Of a stretch of 64,000 bases of DNA, positions 19,263 to 29,459 are shown one piece after another; the stretch's first letter is position 1, and the number at the start of each line of letters is the position of its first letter. The stretch is taken from contig NZ_JAANTH010000001.1 in NCBI RefSeq assembly GCF_011734195.1, positions 1,178,001 through 1,242,000 of the forward strand, in the 5' to 3' direction. Below the pieces are notes generated by a model that was not told the origin of the DNA, searched no databases, and was given only the letters and a program-made list of their open reading frames with translations. The position numbers and the translations under genes were made by a program. Source of the DNA: Halobacterium sp. R2-5 (GTDB lineage Archaea > Halobacteriota > Halobacteria > Halobacteriales > Halobacteriaceae).

Positions 19263-21665
19263 ATGACGTCCTTCCAGTCGACACTCGGCGAGGAGGAAGG
19301 CATCGCGGAGGAGCTCGCCGCGAGCCAGCGGGAGATCTCCATCGCCGAGTTCTTCGAGAAGAACAAGCACATGCTCGGCTTCGACTCCGGGGCCCGAGGG
19401 CTGGTGACGGCCGTCAAGGAGGCCGTCGACAACGCCCTCGACGCCACCGAGGAGGCCGGCATCCTCCCCGACATCTACGTCGAAATCGAGGAGGGCCGGG
19501 ACTACTACACCCTCGTCGTCGAGGACAACGGGCCGGGCATCACGAAAGAACAGATCCCGAAGATCTTCGGGAAACTGCTGTACGGGTCACGCTTCCACGC
19601 CCGCGAGCAGTCCCGCGGCCAGCAGGGCATCGGCATCTCCGCGGCCGTCCTCTACAGCCAGCTCACCTCCGGGAAGCCGGTGCGCATCGAGAGCCGCACG
19701 CAGGATTCGGGCGTGTCGAACTACTACGAGCTCATCATCGACACGGACACCAACGAGCCCGAAATCAGCGTGGAGGAGGAGCTCTCCGCGGGCGAGAGCG
19801 ACCTCCGAGGGACGCACGGCACGCGCATCGAGATGGACATGGAGGCGAACATGCGCGCCCGCGGCCAGCTCCACGACTACGTCAAGCACACCGCGGTCGT
19901 CAACCCCCACGCGCGCATCGAGCTCCAGGAGCCGAAGGGCGAGATCAAGGCCGAGCGCGCCGAGGGCGCCGGCCTCCCCGAGGAGACCGAGGAGATCCGC
20001 CCCCACCCGCACGGCGTCGAGCTCGGGACGCTCATCAAGATGCTCGGCGAGACCGACTCCCACTCGATTTCGGGATTCCTCCAGTCGGAGTTCACTCGCG
20101 TCGGGAAGAAGACCGCCGACGGCATCGTGGACGCGTTCCGCGACCGCCACTACGGCCGCGAGGTGCGCTGGCGGCCGCCCGGAATCGACTCGGAGACGGA
20201 CCTCGAGGCCGCCGTCGTCGACGCCGTCTCGAACAAGGGCGCCGACGACACCGCGGCGTTCGCCGAGCGCGTCGCCGACGCCGTCGAGGACGCCGAGTGG
20301 GTCGCCTACTCCGAGCTCGAAGACCTGGTCGCCGACGCCGCCGCCGAAGCAGAGGAAGCCTCCGGCAAGACGTTCGGCGACACCGTCCGGGGGCACGTCG
20401 TCGACGCGGTGTGGGACGCGCTCACCGAGGACCGCGCGGCCGACGTCTTCCTCGCCGTGGACGAAGCGACGACCACGCAGAAGGACGACGCGACCGTCCG
20501 CGGGCTCGCCGAGCGCATCGCCGACAAGTTCGGCGCGGACACGCCCCGAGACCGCGTCACGCGCGACCGGCTCGGCGAGTTCGTCTACCGCGCCGCGGAG
20601 ATGACCGAGGAAGTCCAGGACGCGACCGTCGGCGAGACCGCCCGCGAGAACGTCGTCGAGGCGCTCTGGACCGACATGGCGACGGTGCCCGACGACCCGC
20701 CGAAGACGAAGGACGTGGCGGGCGACCGCGACACCGCCAGCGAGCTGCTGGACGCGATGGCGAGCGTCGACGTGATGGCGCCACCGACGTCCTGTCTCTC
20801 GCCCATCCAGGCCGACCTCGTGGAGGCCGGCCTCCGCAAGGAGTTCGACGCGGAGTTCTACTCGGCGGCCACCCGCGACGCCGAAGTCCACGGCGGCGAC
20901 CCGTTCATCGTCGAGGCCGGCATCGCGTACGGCGGCGAGCTCGAAGACCAGGGCGGCGTCGACCTGCTGCGGTTCGCGAACCGCGTGCCGCTGGTCTACC
21001 AGCGCGGGGCCTGTGCGACGACGAACGTCGTCAAGGACATCGGCTGGCGGAACTACAACCTCGACCAGCCCGGCGGCAGCGGCCTCCCGCAGGGCCCCGC
21101 GGTCATCATGGTCCACGTCGCCTCGACGAACGTGCCGTTCACCAGCGAGTCCAAGGACGCCGTCGCGTCCGTCGAGGAGATCGAGGACGAGATCGAGCTC
21201 GCGGTCCGCGAGGCAGCCCGCGACCTCAAGTCCTTCCTCAACAAGCGCCAGTCGATGCGGAAACGCCAGCAGAAGCAGAGCGTCATCATGGACATCCTCC
21301 CGACGATGGCGGAGAAGGTCTCGGACATGACGGGTAACGACGACCTCGCCGTCGACGACTCGCTGGCGCGCATCATGAACAACGTCCTCGTCGAGCGCGA
21401 AATCGAGGACGGCGAGGTGACGCTGCGCGTCGAGAACCACGGCAGCACGTCCGCGGACGTCGACGTCACCGACATCGTCACCGCCGAGCCCGCCGACGCC
21501 TCCGACGGCAACGTCGTGGAGATGGACGGCGAGTGGTTCGTGAAGTGGTCGCCGTCGGTCGCCGGCGACGAGACCGCCGAGCTGACGTACAGCGTGGACG
21601 ACGACGCGGAGTTCGACCTCTCCGTGCAGGGCGTCGAGGACGCCCGCCTGACTGTCAACCAATGA
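19263..21665 (+). CDS. top6B: DNA topoisomerase VI subunit B
   Basis: 800 residues, well above the roughly 530 of the Sulfolobus subunit. The GHKL ATPase domain is clear: [24 protein letters not shown] and [17 protein letters not shown]. The central region after [21 protein letters not shown] has an acidic insertion of about 190 residues with two similar helical repeats, followed by the transducer domain ([34 protein letters not shown]) and a C-terminal immunoglobulin-like domain ([10 protein letters not shown]...). Topo VI relaxes and decatenates DNA. The stop overlaps the top6A start (ATGA), so the subunits are translationally coupled. Confidence 0.96.
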   Translation: MTSFQSTLGEEEGIAEELAASQREISIAEFFEKNKHMLGFDSGARGLVTAVKEAVDNALDATEEAGILPDIYVEIEEGRDYYTLVVEDNGPGITKEQIPKIFGKLLYGSRFHAREQSRGQQGIGISAAVLYSQLTSGKPVRIESRTQDSGVSNYYELIIDTDTNEPEISVEEELSAGESDLRGTHGTRIEMDMEANMRARGQLHDYVKHTAVVNPHARIELQEPKGEIKAERAEGAGLPEETEEIRPHPHGVELGTLIKMLGETDSHSISGFLQSEFTRVGKKTADGIVDAFRDRHYGREVRWRPPGIDSETDLEAAVVDAVSNKGADDTAAFAERVADAVEDAEWVAYSELEDLVADAAAEAEEASGKTFGDTVRGHVVDAVWDALTEDRAADVFLAVDEATTTQKDDATVRGLAERIADKFGADTPRDRVTRDRLGEFVYRAAEMTEEVQDATVGETARENVVEALWTDMATVPDDPPKTKDVAGDRDTASELLDAMASVDVMAPPTSCLSPIQADLVEAGLRKEFDAEFYSAATRDAEVHGGDPFIVEAGIAYGGELEDQGGVDLLRFANRVPLVYQRGACATTNVVKDIGWRNYNLDQPGGSGLPQGPAVIMVHVASTNVPFTSESKDAVASVEEIEDEIELAVREAARDLKSFLNKRQSMRKRQQKQSVIMDILPTMAEKVSDMTGNDDLAVDDSLARIMNNVLVEREIEDGEVTLRVENHGSTSADVDVTDIVTAEPADASDGNVVEMDGEWFVKWSPSVAGDETAELTYSVDDDAEFDLSVQGVEDARLTVNQ

Positions 21666-22771
21666 GCGACGCAAACACCCCAGACACGCCGAAAGGCGAC
21701 GACGCCCGCGACCAGCTCGTCGAGCTGGCCGAACAGTTCTACGACCAGTTCGAGCGCGGCGACATCCCGCGGATGACGCTGCCGACGCGCTCGAAGTCGA
21801 ACATCGAGTACGACGAAGACTCGGACGTGTGGGTGTACGGCGACCGCACGAGCACCCGCTCCGCGAACTCCGTGCGGGGCGCCCGGAAGCTCCTGAAGTC
21901 CGTCTACACCATCGACTTCCTCGCCCAGCAGCTCGACGAGAACCGGTCGTCGACGCTGCGTGAACTGTACTACCTCTCGGAGTCCTGGGACGAGGAGGAG
22001 GCGCAGTTCAACGACCAGAGCGAGTCCGACAAGCTCGTCGAGGACCTCGAGATCGTCTCCGGTGTCAAGCGCGAGGACTTCCACATGCGCCCCGAGGAGT
22101 CCGGCGCGAAGGTGATGGGGCCGCTGCTGCTGCGCGAGCAGACCAACCGCGGCGACCGCGAGATCCACTGCCAGGACGACGTCGGGCAGGGCGGCTACCA
22201 GATTCCGAACAACCCCGACACCATCGAGTTCCTGGAGTGCGACGCCGACTTCGTCATGTGCGTGGAGACCGGCGGCATGCGCGACCGCCTCGTGGAGAAC
22301 GGCTTCGACGACGAGTACGACTGCCTCGTCGTCCACCTCGGCGGCCAGCCCGCGCGGGCGACCCGCCGGCTCACCAAGCGCCTCCACGACGAACTCGACC
22401 TGCCGATCACCGTGTTCACTGACGGCGACCCGTGGTCGTACCGCATCTTCGGCTCCGTCTCGTACGGCTCCATCAAGTCCGCGCACCTCTCGGAGTACCT
22501 CGCCACGCCGCAGGCCCAGTTCGTCGGCATCCGCCCGCAGGACATCGTCGACTACGACCTGCCGACGGACCCGCTGTCGGACTCCGACGTGAACGCCCTC
22601 GAGTCCGAGCTGGAGGACCCGCGCTTCCAGAGCGACTTCTGGACCGAACAGATCGAGCTCCAGCTCGACATCGACAAGAAGGCCGAACAGCAGGCGCTGG
22701 CCTCCCGCGGCCTCGACTTCGTGACGGACACCTACCTGCCCGAGCGCCTCACCGAGATGGGCGTCATCTAG
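21662..22771 (+). CDS. top6A: DNA topoisomerase VI subunit A (Spo11 family)
   Basis: 369 residues. The N-terminal winged-helix cleavage domain has the catalytic tyrosine in [10 protein letters not shown] (Tyr103/104). The TOPRIM metal site is visible as [12 protein letters not shown] and [16 protein letters not shown]. This is the DNA-cleaving subunit of the type IIB enzyme, homologous to eukaryotic Spo11. It starts four bases inside the end of top6B and has no gene following on the same transcript within 70 bases except the unrelated MFS gene. Confidence 0.97.
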   Translation: MSDANTPDTPKGDDARDQLVELAEQFYDQFERGDIPRMTLPTRSKSNIEYDEDSDVWVYGDRTSTRSANSVRGARKLLKSVYTIDFLAQQLDENRSSTLRELYYLSESWDEEEAQFNDQSESDKLVEDLEIVSGVKREDFHMRPEESGAKVMGPLLLREQTNRGDREIHCQDDVGQGGYQIPNNPDTIEFLECDADFVMCVETGGMRDRLVENGFDDEYDCLVVHLGGQPARATRRLTKRLHDELDLPITVFTDGDPWSYRIFGSVSYGSIKSAHLSEYLATPQAQFVGIRPQDIVDYDLPTDPLSDSDVNALESELEDPRFQSDFWTEQIELQLDIDKKAEQQALASRGLDFVTDTYLPERLTEMGVI

Positions 22772-22844
22772 TCGGGCGGTCTCAGTTCTGCGGCGGATTG
22801 CCGCGTGGGATAGAGGCAAGGGAGTGCAGTAGCACGTCCGTCTC

Positions 22845-24029
22845 ATGGACTCCCGCCCGGCGCTCTCCGAGCACCCGCTCGTGGTCGCCTGCGTCCTCGG
22901 GACCGCGGTCGCCTCGGGCGCCTACGAGATCGTCCCCGCGAGCACCACGCCCGTGCTCGTCGACCAGCTCGGCGCGAGCGCCGCGGAAGTGAACTGGCTC
23001 GTGAGCGTGATGCTCGGCGTCGCCGTCGTCGCGAGCGTCCCCGCGGGCGCAGTCGTCGACCGCTTCGGCGCGCCGCGGAGCTTCGCGTTCGCGACCGGCG
23101 TCTTCCTCGTCGGCGGCGTCGCGAGCTGGCAGTTCGCCCGGCGGGGCGCCTACTGGCCGGTGCTGTGGGCGCGCGTCGTCGCCGGCCTCGGGTTCGTGCT
23201 CGTCTGGAACACCGGCCTCACGGTGTTCGGGCAGTTCCGGAACGCCGCGACCGCGACGGGGCTGTTCACCGCCAGCGGCCCCGTCGGGTTCGCGGTCGGC
23301 CACCTCACCGGTCCGACGCTCGCCGCCGAGTTCGGCGCGCCCGCCGTCTTCCTCGTCTACCCGGCGTTCTTCGTGCCCGCGCTCGCCGGCATCCTCGTCT
23401 TCTGGCCGTCGGAGCTCTCCGGCGGCGGCACGGGCGAACTCCCCTCCCTGTCGAGCGTGCTCGGCGTCGCGCGCGACCGCGGCGTCCTGCTGGTCTGCGC
23501 GCTCGGGTTCGTCTCGTACTCGCTGTACCTCTTCGTGAACTCCTGGGTGCCGACGTACCTCACCGCGGAGCTGTCGCTGTCGCTCGCGCAGAGCGGCGCG
23601 CTCACCGCGACGTTCCCGCTCATCGGCGCCGCAGCCCGCGCGAGCGGTGGCGTCGTCACCGACCGGCTGTTCGGCGGGCGCGCCCGCCCCGTCGTGCTCG
23701 CGTCGCTGGTCGTCTCCGGCGTCGCGCTCGCCGGCATCGCGCTCTCGTCGACGTACCTCGTGGTCGCGGCGTTCCTGCTGGTCGGCGGCTACTTCGTCCA
23801 GCTGAGCCTCGGGCTGTTCTACGGCGTCGTCCCCGGCATCGTCGACGACGCCGACGTCACCACCGCGGTCGCGCTGCTCACGAGCCTCGGCCTGTTCGGC
23901 GCGTTCAGCGCGCCCCTCATCGCCGGCGAACTCATCCAGGCGACCGGCGCGTACGCCGCCGCGTTCGGCTACGCGCTCGCGCTCACTGTCGCCGGGCTCG
24001 TGTTCGCGGTGGCGTACTTCCACGACTAG
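22845..24029 (+). CDS. Major facilitator superfamily transporter
   Basis: 394 residues with about twelve hydrophobic helices in two halves. The loop between helices 2 and 3 reads GAVVDRFGAPRSFAFATG, the D-R-x-G motif A of MFS proteins, and a matching GGVVTDRLFGGRARP occurs in the second half. No substrate can be deduced; a CynX/nitrate-type or sugar-anion-type permease are both possible. Its stop shares CTAG (24026-24029) with the phosphatase on the other strand. Confidence 0.88.
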   Translation: MDSRPALSEHPLVVACVLGTAVASGAYEIVPASTTPVLVDQLGASAAEVNWLVSVMLGVAVVASVPAGAVVDRFGAPRSFAFATGVFLVGGVASWQFARRGAYWPVLWARVVAGLGFVLVWNTGLTVFGQFRNAATATGLFTASGPVGFAVGHLTGPTLAAEFGAPAVFLVYPAFFVPALAGILVFWPSELSGGGTGELPSLSSVLGVARDRGVLLVCALGFVSYSLYLFVNSWVPTYLTAELSLSLAQSGALTATFPLIGAAARASGGVVTDRLFGGRARPVVLASLVVSGVALAGIALSSTYLVVAAFLLVGGYFVQLSLGLFYGVVPGIVDDADVTTAVALLTSLGLFGAFSAPLIAGELIQATGAYAAAFGYALALTVAGLVFAVAYFHD

Positions 24030-24805
24030 CCGAACAGCGCGGGGACGTCCGCCAGCGAGTCGCAGACGTGGTCGGGCTGGACGTCGCTGTCAGCGAGGTC
24101 GTCGTCGCCGCTGACGCCCGTGCGCACCAGGACCGTGGTCATGCCCGTGCGCTCGCCCATCGCGACGTCCGTGTCGAGGCGGTCGCCGACGAGCACGCAC
24201 TCGTCGCTCGACACGCCGATGCGGTCGGCCGCGAGTCGCGCGGTCGTCGCCGACGGCTTCCCCAGCACGGCGTCCGGCTCTCGGCCGGTGACGCCCGCGA
24301 CCGCGCGGATGATGGCCCCCGAGCCGGGCGAAGGGCCGCGCTCGGTGGGAATCGTGCGGTCGCGGTCGGTGCCGACGAACGCCGTCTCGTCGTCGAGCGC
24401 GTCGAGGGCGGCCTGCAGGTCGCGGTAGTGGAAGTCGCGGTGGTAGCCCGCGACGACCACGTCTGCGGCCCCGGGTTCCTCGGCCAGCGCGAGGTCGGCG
24501 TCCCGGAGCTGGTCGACGATGGACGCCTCCGCGATGGGGAAGACGGCTTCGTCGGCGTGGTTCTCGCGGAGGTACGCGACCGTCGCGTCCGTCGACGTGA
24601 GCACGTCCCCGACGGTGGCGTCGATGCCGAGGTCCCGCAGCCGCGCGGCGTACTCGCGGGGCGGAACCGTGGGGTTGTTCGTCAGGAAGAGCACGCGGTC
24701 GACGCGCTCCCGGAGCGCCGCGATTGCGTCTCGGGCGCCGGGAATCAGCGTCTCGCCGCGAACGACGGTGCCGTCGAGGTCCACGACGGCGCCACGAGCG
24801 TCCAT
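24026..24805 (-). CDS. HAD-superfamily phosphatase, subclass IIA (NagD-like)
   Basis: 259 residues. HAD motif I is VVDLDGTVVRG, motif II is FLTNNPTVPPREY, the catalytic Lys is in LGKPSATT and the final acidic motif is LVGDRLDTDVAMG. The C2A cap between motifs II and III and the TNN-x-P signature place it with NagD/phosphoglycolate or glycerol-1-phosphate phosphatases. In archaea with ether lipids, a role in sugar- or glycerol-phosphate turnover is plausible, but the substrate is not visible. The ATG at 24805 gives the family-standard start (MDARGAVVDLDGT). Confidence 0.88.
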   Translation of the reverse strand: MDARGAVVDLDGTVVRGETLIPGARDAIAALRERVDRVLFLTNNPTVPPREYAARLRDLGIDATVGDVLTSTDATVAYLRENHADEAVFPIAEASIVDQLRDADLALAEEPGAADVVVAGYHRDFHYRDLQAALDALDDETAFVGTDRDRTIPTERGPSPGSGAIIRAVAGVTGREPDAVLGKPSATTARLAADRIGVSSDECVLVGDRLDTDVAMGERTGMTTVLVRTGVSGDDDLADSDVQPDHVCDSLADVPALFG

Positions 24806-24844
24806 GCCGGCGGTTGGGCGGCGGGGCTGTTCAAGCCACCGCAG

Positions 24845-26512
24845 TCAGCCCTGCTGCTCGGCGAGGCGCTCGACGCGCTCGATGGTGTCCGCGGTCTCCG
24901 GGGTCTTGTCCTCGCGGACGGTGACGAACCGCGGGAACCGGAGCGCGTACCCCGAGTCGTACGTCGGCGACGTCTGAATCTCCTCGTAGCCCACCTCGAA
25001 GACGACCGCCGGTTCGAGGTCGACTTCCTGGCCGTCCTCCGCGCGGATGTAGGGTTCCAGCAGCTCGGTGAGGTCCGCGAGCTCCTCGTCCGTGATGCCG
25101 GTCGCGACCTTCCCGATGGTCGCGAACTCCCCGGTCTCCTCGTCGCGGGCGGACAGCAGAAAGGTTCCGAGGAACGACGCGCGCCGCCCCTCGCCCCACT
25201 CCGCGCCCGTCACGACCAAATCGAGGGTCTCCACGTCGGGCTTTCGCTTCAGCCAGTGTTTCCCGCGGTCCCCGGGCGTGTACGCCGCGTCCGGGTCCTT
25301 CAGCATGATACCCTCGTGGCCGTCCTCCAGGGCGTCCTCCTCGAAGTCGGCGATTTCGTCGGCGTCGCCCGTGACGAGCAGCTCCGAGACCGCGGACTCG
25401 TCGCCGACGACGGCCCGCAGGCGCTCGTGGCGCTCCCGGAACGGCGCCTCCAAGAGGTCCTCCCCTCCCGCGTGCAGGCAGTCGAACGCGTTCAGTTCGA
25501 CGCGGATCTCGTCGCGCATCTCCGCGACGTCGTGCTTCCGGCGGAAGCGCTTCAGAATCTCCTGGAACGGCAGCGGGCTGCCGTCGTCGTCGACCGCGAC
25601 CGCCTCGCCGTCCAGAATCGCGGGCGCCGCGACGTGCTCCTCGACGAACTCGACGAGTTCGGGGAGCGCGTCCGTCACCGACTCCATGTTCCGCGAGTAC
25701 AGCGACACCTCGTCGCCGTCCCAGTGGACCTGGACGCGCGCGCCGTCGAACTTCGTCTCGACGGCCGCCTCCTCCCATTCGTCGAGGGCGTCCGTGACGG
25801 TGCCCGCCTGCGCGAGCATCGCCTGCACGGGTCGCCCGACCTCCAGGTGCATCGCGTCGAGGCCGTCCACGCCCTCGTCGCGGGCGGTCTCTGCCACGAG
25901 TCCGTAGTCGTTCGACACCTGGAGCGCGCGCTCCGTCGCCTCTACGGGTACGTCGAACGCCGCCGCGACGGCGTCCCGGACCGCGCCCTCGCCGACGCCG
26001 ATGCGCATCTCCCCGAGCACGAGCCGCGCGAGGTACCGCGCCTCCTCGCCCGAACAGTCGTTGAACAGCCCGAACAGCAGCGTGACCTTCTCGTCCTGGC
26101 TGCCGTCGCCAGCCGCGTCCGCGAGCGCGGTCAGGTCCTCGTACACCGCGGCGACCGTCAGGCCGTCGTCGGCGTCCCCGCCCGCGAACGCGCCCAGCCC
26201 GGCCTGCCCGCCGAGGTCGAGGTCCGCCGCCACCTCGCCGATGTCGCCCGTCTCCGCGAGGCGCTCTTCGACGTCCTCGACGCCGACGTTCGTCGACGCC
26301 GCGCGGGCGAGCGCCTCGTAGCAGAGCCGCGGCCCGACGGCGAGTTTCGTCTCCGAGTGCGCCGGGAACACCCGCCCCTGCACGAACCGCGCGACGACGT
26401 CGAGGTCGTCGCCCGCCTCGCCGAACAGGTCCGCGACCTTCGCGACGACGTCGAGGTCCGCGTCCGTCGCCTCCACGTCGGCGGCGTGCGCGGCGAACGA
26501 GCCGAACTCCAT
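24845..26512 (-). CDS. lig: ATP-dependent DNA ligase
   Basis: 555 residues with the archaeal three-domain layout: N-terminal DNA-binding domain, nucleotidyltransferase domain with the AMP-accepting Lys254 in ETKFDGARVQVH, and a C-terminal OB-fold (DLVVTGAEWGEGRRASFLGTF). Other ligase motifs are AILDGEAVA and EGIMLKDPDAAYTPG with GKHWLKRKPD. It joins nicks during replication and repair. The ATG at 26512 is preferred over a longer frame, because a TATA-like GTTTTAAC lies 26-33 bases before it. Confidence 0.95.
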   Translation of the reverse strand: MEFGSFAAHAADVEATDADLDVVAKVADLFGEAGDDLDVVARFVQGRVFPAHSETKLAVGPRLCYEALARAASTNVGVEDVEERLAETGDIGEVAADLDLGGQAGLGAFAGGDADDGLTVAAVYEDLTALADAAGDGSQDEKVTLLFGLFNDCSGEEARYLARLVLGEMRIGVGEGAVRDAVAAAFDVPVEATERALQVSNDYGLVAETARDEGVDGLDAMHLEVGRPVQAMLAQAGTVTDALDEWEEAAVETKFDGARVQVHWDGDEVSLYSRNMESVTDALPELVEFVEEHVAAPAILDGEAVAVDDDGSPLPFQEILKRFRRKHDVAEMRDEIRVELNAFDCLHAGGEDLLEAPFRERHERLRAVVGDESAVSELLVTGDADEIADFEEDALEDGHEGIMLKDPDAAYTPGDRGKHWLKRKPDVETLDLVVTGAEWGEGRRASFLGTFLLSARDEETGEFATIGKVATGITDEELADLTELLEPYIRAEDGQEVDLEPAVVFEVGYEEIQTSPTYDSGYALRFPRFVTVREDKTPETADTIERVERLAEQQG

Positions 26513-26537
26513 CACCGTCCGGTAGCCGGCTCCCCCA

Positions 26538-26545
26538 GTTAAAAC
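26538..26545 (-). promoter_or_regulatory. TATA-like element of lig
   Basis: GTTTTAAC on the minus strand, 26-33 bases before the lig ATG at 26512, implies an almost leaderless mRNA. Confidence 0.55.
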
Positions 26546-26574
26546 GCGCGAAGCGCGGCGGCCCACCCACCGCG

Positions 26575-26582
26575 CTTATTAG
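26575..26582 (+). promoter_or_regulatory. TATA-like element of gshA
   Basis: CTTATTAG lies 25-32 bases before the ATG at 26607 in the short divergent gap between lig and gshA. Confidence 0.55.
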
Positions 26583-26606
26583 TCGCCCGGCGACAAACCC
26601 CACGAC

Positions 26607-28136
26607 ATGCCAGGCCCGGACCTCGTGGATCGAGTGGGTGACGTCCTCGACGTGGACGCCGAGGAGTTCCAGCGGCACGTCCGCGAGGACGCCGAGGTCG
26701 TCAAACAGGAGATCGCCGCAGGCACCTTCGACAACCCCCAGGCCATCGTCGGCCTGGAGTACGAGTTCTACGCGGTCAACGACGAGGGGTCGCTCGCGCG
26801 CGTCCCCCGCCGCGTCCTGGAATTCGTCGGCTTCGAGAAGGAGCTCGGCCTCCACAACGCCGAGATGACGACGAGCCCGCAGCCGCTGAACGAGCACGGC
26901 CTCCGCGCCCAGGAGATGGAGGTCCGCGCGAACCTCGACGCCGCCGAGGAGCCGATGGCCGCGGAGGGGCTGCACCTCGTCAGCGACGGCATGTGGACGA
27001 TTCCGCCGGAGGGCGAGACGGCCCGGGGGTACCTCACGGACAGCGTGGAGCGCGACGGCGCCGAGATCGCGACCAACATGTCGGCGTCTGCGCGCTACCA
27101 CGCGATGGCGAACACCGACCAGCCCGCCGGAATGGGACTCGACGCGCCCCACGTCTCCCTGGAGGCGGACACGGTGATGCCGGAGGCGCTCATCACGTCC
27201 ATCCAGCCGCACTACCAGGTCCCGCAGGCCGTCGACCTGCCGACGTACTTCCGGTACGCGGTCCGGTTCGCCGGGCCGCTGCTCGCGCTCTGTGTGAACT
27301 CGCCGGTGTTCCCGCCGGACCTCTACGACGAGGACGCCGAACCCGAGGAGATTCTCGTCGACGGCTGGCAGGAGTCCCGAATCGACGTCTTCGAGACGGT
27401 GCTGAACGTCCCCGGCGAGTCCGAGAAGGTGCGCTTCCCCGAGGACTTCTCGAGCGCCGCGGACGCCGTCGATCAGGTCGCGACCGACAACACCATCGTC
27501 CCGATGCCGGTCTCGAAGGGCGGCCGCTTCGACGACGAGTTCGCGCACTGGCGGCGCAAGCACGGCACGTTCTGGCGGTGGGTGCGGCCGGTGTTCGGCG
27601 GGTCCTCGAAGGAGGACGCCAACGCCCGCATCGAGTTCCGTCCCATCGCGGGCCAGCCGACGGTCCGGGACACCATCGCGGTGCAGGCGGCGTTCGCGGG
27701 ACTGCTGGAGAACCTCCCGCGGACCGAACACCCGCTCTACGACCTCGACTGGGAGGACGCCCGGGAGAGCTTCTACGAGGCCGCGCGGAACGGCCTCGAC
27801 GGCGACCTCGCGTGGATCACCGCGGACGGCGACCGCGTCGACGACACCGAGGAGATCTACGTCGACCTCTTCGAGCAAGCGGAGGCCGGACTGCGCCGTC
27901 GCGGGCTCTCCGAGGAGGAAGCGGCGAAGTACCTGTGGCCGCTCCGCCAGCGCGCCCGCCACGAGACCACGCCCGCGTCCTGGAAGCGCGACCGGATCCG
28001 GAGCGCGCTCTACGACGGCAACACCTTCGAGAACGCCGTCTACGCGATGCAGTGCGAGTACTTCGAGAACCAGCGCGAGACGCTGCTCTCGGGGAGCTTC
28101 GCGGACTGGCTCGGACGCGGCGACGGTCTCGACTGA
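26607..28136 (+). CDS. gshA: Gamma-glutamylcysteine ligase (glutamate-cysteine ligase family)
   Basis: 509 residues. The N-terminal part IVGLEYEFYAVNDEG and HNAEMTTSPQPL matches the glutamate-binding, ATP-grasp-like core of the GCS2/GshA superfamily, and NARIEFRPIAGQPTVRDTIAVQAAF carries the typical ExRP substrate segment. Haloarchaea use gamma-glutamylcysteine, not glutathione, as the main thiol, and a Halobacterium member of this family has been shown to have this activity. The gene stands alone, diverging from lig. The substrate assignment rests on family resemblance. Confidence 0.85.
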   Translation: MPGPDLVDRVGDVLDVDAEEFQRHVREDAEVVKQEIAAGTFDNPQAIVGLEYEFYAVNDEGSLARVPRRVLEFVGFEKELGLHNAEMTTSPQPLNEHGLRAQEMEVRANLDAAEEPMAAEGLHLVSDGMWTIPPEGETARGYLTDSVERDGAEIATNMSASARYHAMANTDQPAGMGLDAPHVSLEADTVMPEALITSIQPHYQVPQAVDLPTYFRYAVRFAGPLLALCVNSPVFPPDLYDEDAEPEEILVDGWQESRIDVFETVLNVPGESEKVRFPEDFSSAADAVDQVATDNTIVPMPVSKGGRFDDEFAHWRRKHGTFWRWVRPVFGGSSKEDANARIEFRPIAGQPTVRDTIAVQAAFAGLLENLPRTEHPLYDLDWEDARESFYEAARNGLDGDLAWITADGDRVDDTEEIYVDLFEQAEAGLRRRGLSEEEAAKYLWPLRQRARHETTPASWKRDRIRSALYDGNTFENAVYAMQCEYFENQRETLLSGSFADWLGRGDGLD

Positions 28137-28204
28137 GCGGCCGGCCGGCTACACAGCGTCGAGAGAACCGGAGAACGGGAGAGAATCGCAGCCGGCCGAG
28201 CCGA

Positions 28205-28936
28205 TTACAGGACGTCTTCGACGTCCTTGTGGCCGATGATCTCGACGTCGTTCCGCGTGATCTTCGTGACGTGGATGCCGTTGCCGGACGCGGTGTCGCG
28301 CTCGCTCGCGGAGTCGATGGCGCGCGCGGCGACCTCGACGGCCTCGTCGAAGGAGATGTCCTCGTGGTAGTCCTGTTCGAGCACGCCGAGCGCGTACGGC
28401 ATGCCGGAGCCCTGCGCGGTGTACTTGTCCGAGAGGGAGCTACCGGACGGGTCGAGGCTGTAGACGTGGCCGCCCTCGTCGTCGACGCCGCCGAGGATCG
28501 GGACGACGCGGAAGAACGGGCCGCCGCGGAGGAGGTTCGACGCCATCGTCGCGAGCGCGTTGATGTTCATGTACTCGCCGCGGCGGGCCTCGTAGAGGTT
28601 CGCCTCGGCGCGCAGCGAGCGGATGAAGCTCTGGGCGCCGCCGACGGAGCCGGACATCGAGAGCGCGGCGTTGGGCTGGATCTCCTCGACCTTCTGGACG
28701 TCCTTGTTGGAGACGACGCGGCCGCCGAGGCTCGCGCGCATGTCGGAGGCCATCACGACGCCGTCGTCGGTGGTGAGCCCGACGATGGTGGTGCCGGTCT
28801 TGTTCACGTACTCGTCGTCGGCCTGCGAGCGGTCGTTGTCGGGGAGGGAGCCGACTTCCGGCTCGTAGGGGTTCTGGGTGCCGCCGAACCGCGCCTGGTT
28901 CCGGGCGAACTCCGAGCCGTCGTTGCTGTTGAACAT
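28205..28936 (-). CDS. psmB: 20S proteasome beta subunit
   Basis: 243 residues: an acidic propeptide of about 48 residues ending NKTG, then the mature start TTIVGLTTDDGVVMASDMRAS with catalytic Thr49 and the Asp equivalent to position 17 of the mature chain. The segment SGSVGGAQSFIRSLRAEANLY is the usual core helix pair. It forms the inner proteolytic rings of the archaeal 20S proteasome with alpha subunits encoded elsewhere. Self-cleavage before Thr49 is expected. The gene is monocistronic. Confidence 0.96.
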   Translation of the reverse strand: MFNSNDGSEFARNQARFGGTQNPYEPEVGSLPDNDRSQADDEYVNKTGTTIVGLTTDDGVVMASDMRASLGGRVVSNKDVQKVEEIQPNAALSMSGSVGGAQSFIRSLRAEANLYEARRGEYMNINALATMASNLLRGGPFFRVVPILGGVDDEGGHVYSLDPSGSSLSDKYTAQGSGMPYALGVLEQDYHEDISFDEAVEVAARAIDSASERDTASGNGIHVTKITRNDVEIIGHKDVEDVL

Positions 28937-28961
28937 TACCAGACGTTACCAGTCGGGCACG

Positions 28962-28969
28962 GATAAAAC
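28962..28969 (-). promoter_or_regulatory. TATA-like element of psmB
   Basis: GTTTTATC on the minus strand, 26-33 bases before the psmB ATG at 28936. Two copies of TTACCAG lie between it and the start. Confidence 0.55.
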
Positions 28970-29032
28970 CATCTTTTCCGGGGATTCGGACCACGGGATA
29001 ATCGCACGGTAGCGGTCGTCTGCGCCGCGTCT

Positions 29033-29206
29033 TCAGTTCGCGGCGTGGGCCTCGTAGGCCTGTTCGGTGCGCTCGACGACGCGGTGGACGGGCAGCGTGA
29101 CGCCGGCCTGCCGGACGAGGACTGCGACGGGCAGCAGCGCGATGCCCAGCGCGAGGGCGGACTGGTACAGCGTGAACAGCGCGAGTCGGGTGGTGCGGTC
29201 GAGCAT
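29033..29206 (-). CDS. Single-pass membrane microprotein
   Basis: 57 residues, MLDRTTRLALFTLYQSALAL at the start, one hydrophobic helix (about residues 8-32) and a basic/acidic amphipathic tail ending EQAYEAHAAN. The ATG at 29206 is supported by a strong TATA-like TTTATATG 27-34 bases upstream, which places a longer alternative frame (to 29467) outside the transcript. Function unknown. Confidence 0.65.
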   Translation of the reverse strand: MLDRTTRLALFTLYQSALALGIALLPVAVLVRQAGVTLPVHRVVERTEQAYEAHAAN

Positions 29207-29232
29207 CGGGATGGTCTGCCTCAGGACACACC

Positions 29233-29240
29233 CATATAAA
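29233..29240 (-). promoter_or_regulatory. TATA-like element before the 29206 gene
   Basis: TTTATATG on the minus strand, one of the most consensus-like TATA boxes in the window, 27-34 bases before the ATG. The remainder of 29241-29459 holds no convincing gene. Confidence 0.6.
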
Positions 29241-29459
29241 TGTCTTCCGACGGGTCGGATGGGCCGAACCCGGCGCAGTCGTGCGGTTTCTCGGTTCGGC
29301 GACTTCCGGCGCCCGCAGACCCCCGAACCCCGTAGCGAGGCGTAGCGGTTCCGTCGCTGTCCGGACACCACTCCGTAAGTTATGGCGACGTTTCCAGTCA
29401 CGTCCGGCCCACAGGGTCGAAACCGCAAAGCACGACATTCCGCGCCTCGATGAACGAGT

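Noticed and set aside
23165-26542. A 1125-codon open frame on the plus strand across the MFS, phosphatase and ligase genes
   Set aside because: It runs antisense or out of frame to well-identified genes; its product is an Arg/Ala/Val-rich string without motifs. GC-rich haloarchaeal codons rarely give stops in shadow frames.
29241-29459. Non-coding RNA or tRNA in the gap before the UPF0212 gene
   Set aside because: GGTCGAAACC at about 29413 recalls a T-arm, but no acceptor, D-arm or anticodon stem can be paired around it.
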